Part shown: one piece after another, positions 5,671 through 7,570 of the stretch
How positions within the stretch are numbered: the stretch's first letter is position 1
Layout: each line of letters starts with the position of its first letter
NCBI GenBank assembly: GCA_017647065.1
Contig: JAGCLI010000164.1
Coordinates: forward strand, 1 to 7,570
Reading direction: 5' to 3'
Origin: Bacteroidales bacterium
GTDB lineage: Bacteria > Bacteroidota > Bacteroidia > Bacteroidales > P3
DNA length: 7,570 nucleotides
The notes under the pieces: model-generated
The model's database searches: none
Told to the model about the DNA's origin: nothing
What the model saw: only the letters and a program-made list of their open reading frames with translations
Position numbers and translations under genes: made by a program

Positions 5671-6066
5671 GGCTAATTCGTAACCTTTGAGTCCAAAGCC
5701 AAAAAGACTTCCTTTGCAAACGGGAGAAAGGAAAGATTTGTGTCTAAACTCCTCTCGTGCTAATATGTTGCTGATGTGAACCTCTATAACAGGGGCTTTT
5801 ATTGCCGAAATAGCATCTGCAATCGCAATAGAAGTATGAGTGTAGGCTCCTGCATTGATTATTATTCCGTCTTTTGAAGAATCTTTTTGTATTTGTGTTA
5901 CAATTTCTCCCTCAACGTTTGATTGAAAATAAGATATCTTTACATTAGGAAACTTTTTCTTTAACACTTCAAGATATTCCTCAAAACTTGTGCTTCCGTA
6001 TATAGATGCTTCTCTTTGTCCTAAAAGATTTAGATTAGGACCGTTAATTATACTTATTTCTTTCAC
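5644..6066 (-). CDS. aroQ: 3-dehydroquinate dehydratase, type II
   Basis: This 140-residue enzyme is the usual length for the dodecameric type II dehydroquinase. It catalyses anti-elimination of water from 3-dehydroquinate to 3-dehydroshikimate, the third step of the cytoplasmic shikimate pathway. Signatures are INGPNLNLLGQRE (7-19) with lid Arg18, catalytic Tyr23 in SIYG, INAGAYTHTSIAI (70-82) with Asn71 and His77, IEVHISN (94-100) with Glu95 and His97, and FRHKS (107-111) with Arg108. Ala20 stands where Pro is common after RE. The start is GTG at 6066: no ATG is available in frame nearby, and the family begins immediately before the INGPNLN strand. It overlaps the upstream gene by 23 bp, suggesting translational coupling, and overlaps the convergent LRR gene at its 3' end. 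Confidence 0.95.
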   Translation of the reverse strand: MKEISIINGPNLNLLGQREASIYGSTSFEEYLEVLKKKFPNVKISYFQSNVEGEIVTQIQKDSSKDGIIINAGAYTHTSIAIADAISAIKAPVIEVHISNILAREEFRHKSFLSPVCKGSLFGFGLKGYELALYVFQSEN

Positions 6067-6547
6067 GATGTTTAAAATCTCTATTTAATATAATTTTGTC
6101 TTTACTTATAAGAAAAAGTGTTGGGACTGTCCAAATATAACTCTTTGTTATAGGCTCGCAGTCCTCACAGTAAGAATTTATCCAATTTTTTGGCATTTGG
6201 TCTTTATATTCTTGCCAAAGCGAGAGCTCAACCTCAGGAGCAACAGCAAGAATTGTCAATTCGCCGTTTTCTATCAAAGAGTTTAGTTTCTTAGACTTTG
6301 CCATTTTCTTTTTTAACGCTTGACAATCCTCACATTCCGGACTATAAAAAACCACTAACACATTTGTCTTTCTCTCTTCTAAGAGTTGGTATAAATCACT
6401 CTTTCCATTTTCGTTTAGAAACGAGAAATTAACTGCCGTATCGCCAATTTGATTGTCGTTTTCTTTGTCAAAGGATTGCGAAAACAAAGAATTGAATGCT
6501 AAACAACAAAAAAAATAAGCAATTATTCTAAGACTAATGTTTCGCAT
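6044..6547 (-). CDS. Periplasmic thioredoxin-like (TlpA/AhpC-TSA type) protein with two CEDC motifs
   Basis: This 167-residue protein has an N-terminal signal segment (residues 1-24, ending LFSQ) and then a thioredoxin fold: VNFSFLNENG (39-48), VLVVFYSPECEDCQALKKKM (63-82) with the redox pair C72/C75, and TVPTLFLISKD (140-150) with the expected cis-Pro142. It probably acts as a thiol-disulfide oxidoreductase or chaperone-like protein in the periplasm. An identical tetrapeptide CEDC recurs at 127-130, just before the cis-Pro segment, where the family normally has no redox pair. The two Cys in the signal segment (14, 15) are too far from a lipobox pattern for me to call a lipoprotein. It overlaps the upstream nuclease gene by 25 bp and aroQ by 23 bp. 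Confidence 0.85.
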   Translation of the reverse strand: MRNISLRIIAYFFCCLAFNSLFSQSFDKENDNQIGDTAVNFSFLNENGKSDLYQLLEERKTNVLVVFYSPECEDCQALKKKMAKSKKLNSLIENGELTILAVAPEVELSLWQEYKDQMPKNWINSYCEDCEPITKSYIWTVPTLFLISKDKIILNRDFKHRERNKYN

Positions 6548-7570
6548 TTTGCAGGTATATGAACGTTATTATAACCTCTTTCTCTTAAAGTATTAGCAAA
6601 ATTTTCTTGTGTTTTGCTTTCTCCGTGTACAAGAATTAGTTTTTTGATTTTCTCTTTGTCTTGACACTCCAAGAAACGAATCAATTCCTCGTAATCGGCG
6701 TGTGCAGAATAAGAATCAATACTTCTTACCTCTGCTTTAACATAATATCCGTGTCCGAAAATAGAAACGTGTTTATCTCCTCTAAGAATTTTGTTTCCAA
6801 GAGTGGTTGGAGCACAATATCCTACGCCTAAAATTGTTGTTCGTGGGTTTTCTATGTTATTTGCAATGTGATGCTTAATTCTTCCAGCCTCCATCATACC
6901 CGAAGCAGAGATAATTATACAAGGAGTTTTAGTTGAGTTGAGTCTTTTACTCTCTTCTGTGCTGCGAATATAATGTAGTTTTTCAAATCCAAACGGATCG
7001 GGATCGGTCTTCATAAATTCTTTCATCTCATCGTTGAAACATTCCGAGTGAATACGCATTATGTTTGTTGCGTTAAGGCTTAAAGGACTATCAACATAGA
7101 CATCAATCATTGGAAGCAACCCTTTTTCCCACAATTTATTGAGAGCAAAAATTATTTCTTGTGCTCGTCCTATTGCAAAGGAAGGAATAAGAAGTTTTCC
7201 TTTCTTTTTGCAACAAGTATCTATCACAGCCTTCAATAATTCTTCTTCGCTCTTATCAATATCGCTATGAAGTCTATCTCCGTATGTAGATTCCATAATT
7301 ATATAGTCGGCTTGCTCAAAAGGTTGTGGAGCACGCAATATTCTTTTAGAGTATCGCCCTACATCTCCTGTAAATGCAATCTTTATTTCTTTACCATCTT
7401 CCTTTATTGTTATGTTGCAAGTAGCACTTCCAAGGATATGACCATTGTCGGTAAACTTTAAAGTAATATCTTCATCTATAAAAATTCTTTTTCCATAAGG
7501 AGCCGACACAAAATAACTCATTGCCTCTTGTGCATCGGCAGTTGTGTAAATTGGTTCAACAGCTTCTAAA
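6523..7570 (-). CDS. MBL-fold/beta-CASP RNA-processing nuclease (YSH1/CPSF73-like), N-terminus beyond window
   Basis: The frame stays open to the window end, so the ATG at 7521 is internal: the residues before it include EPIYTTADAQEA, which fits the family's linker. Counting from that ATG, I see the MBL metal ligands His28 (NGHILGSA) and Asp53 (FTGDVGR), beta-CASP motif A Glu77 (MESTYGDR), motif B His274 (SYSAHADYEE), motif C His299 (LVHGES), and the conserved PSFAIGRAQE (113-122) and GYCAPTTLG (234-242). The HxHxDH motif would lie upstream, outside the window. Proteins of this COG1236-like group are zinc-dependent endo- or exonucleases acting on RNA; the substrate here is unknown. All visible catalytic ligands are present, so it is probably active. 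It is the first visible gene of the overlapping minus-strand operon, and no promoter is visible. Confidence 0.93.
   Translation of the reverse strand, partial: LEAVEPIYTTADAQEAMSYFVSAPYGKRIFIDEDITLKFTDNGHILGSATCNITIKEDGKEIKIAFTGDVGRYSKRILRAPQPFEQADYIIMESTYGDRLHSDIDKSEEELLKAVIDTCCKKKGKLLIPSFAIGRAQEIIFALNKLWEKGLLPMIDVYVDSPLSLNATNIMRIHSECFNDEMKEFMKTDPDPFGFEKLHYIRSTEESKRLNSTKTPCIIISASGMMEAGRIKHHIANNIENPRTTILGVGYCAPTTLGNKILRGDKHVSIFGHGYYVKAEVRSIDSYSAHADYEELIRFLECQDKEKIKKLILVHGESKTQENFANTLRERGYNNVHIPAKCETLVLE

Noticed and set aside
5690..5733. Short inverted repeats just downstream of the LRR stop as a terminator
   Set aside because: The stems are only 5-7 bp, lie inside conserved aroQ codons and lack a following T-run.
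7267..7461. Plus-strand ORF opposite the beta-CASP nuclease
   Set aside because: It is antisense to conserved nuclease motifs (TGDVGR, ESTYGDR), which fix the real frame on the minus strand.
7519..7521. ATG as the true start of the beta-CASP nuclease
   Set aside because: The frame continues to the window end with family-like residues, and the essential HxHxDH motif is still missing, so the start is outside.

Overview
The window is AT-rich and looks like chromosomal DNA of a Bacteroidota, most likely Bacteroidales-like, organism. The clues are a secreted protein ending in a type IX secretion (T9SS) type A sorting domain, a BspA-type leucine-rich repeat protein, start codons without Shine-Dalgarno sequences, and several matches to the Bacteroidota -7 promoter element TAnnTTTG. 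I see no tRNA, rRNA, CRISPR array, insertion sequence or phage gene.

Region 1 (1-3301, + strand) is a tightly packed run of genes. It starts with the last 30 codons of a probable dihydrolipoamide dehydrogenase. Then come rfbC (dTDP-4-dehydrorhamnose 3,5-epimerase), a RecQ-family helicase whose ATG abuts the rfbC stop codon, and a family 2 glycosyltransferase 6 bp further on. rfbC and the glycosyltransferase both fit surface polysaccharide synthesis; recQ between them appears to be a passenger. A strong hairpin terminator closes the run.

Region 2 (3302-5670, + strand) holds two separately transcribed secreted proteins. The first is a 381-residue protein with a T9SS C-terminal domain and an unrecognised central region. 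The second is a 283-residue LRR protein with a cysteine every 23 residues. Each is preceded by the same roughly 85-bp module: a terminator built on GCAAAG/CTTTGC, followed by a TAnnTTTG promoter. The first gene also has a long leader with nested complementary segments that can be drawn as an H-type pseudoknot or as alternative hairpins, plus a 12-codon upstream ORF.

Region 3 (7570-5644, - strand) is an overlapping operon read right to left. It contains an MBL/beta-CASP nuclease cut by the window end, a periplasmic thioredoxin-like protein, and aroQ (type II 3-dehydroquinate dehydratase, GTG start). Successive genes overlap by 25 and 23 bp. aroQ runs 27 bp into the convergent LRR gene, so there is no intergenic space for a terminator there.

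Most of the window is ordinary Bacteroidota housekeeping and surface-protein content. The least explained parts are the structured leader at 3461-3531, the duplicated terminator-promoter module, and the unknown central domain of the T9SS cargo protein.
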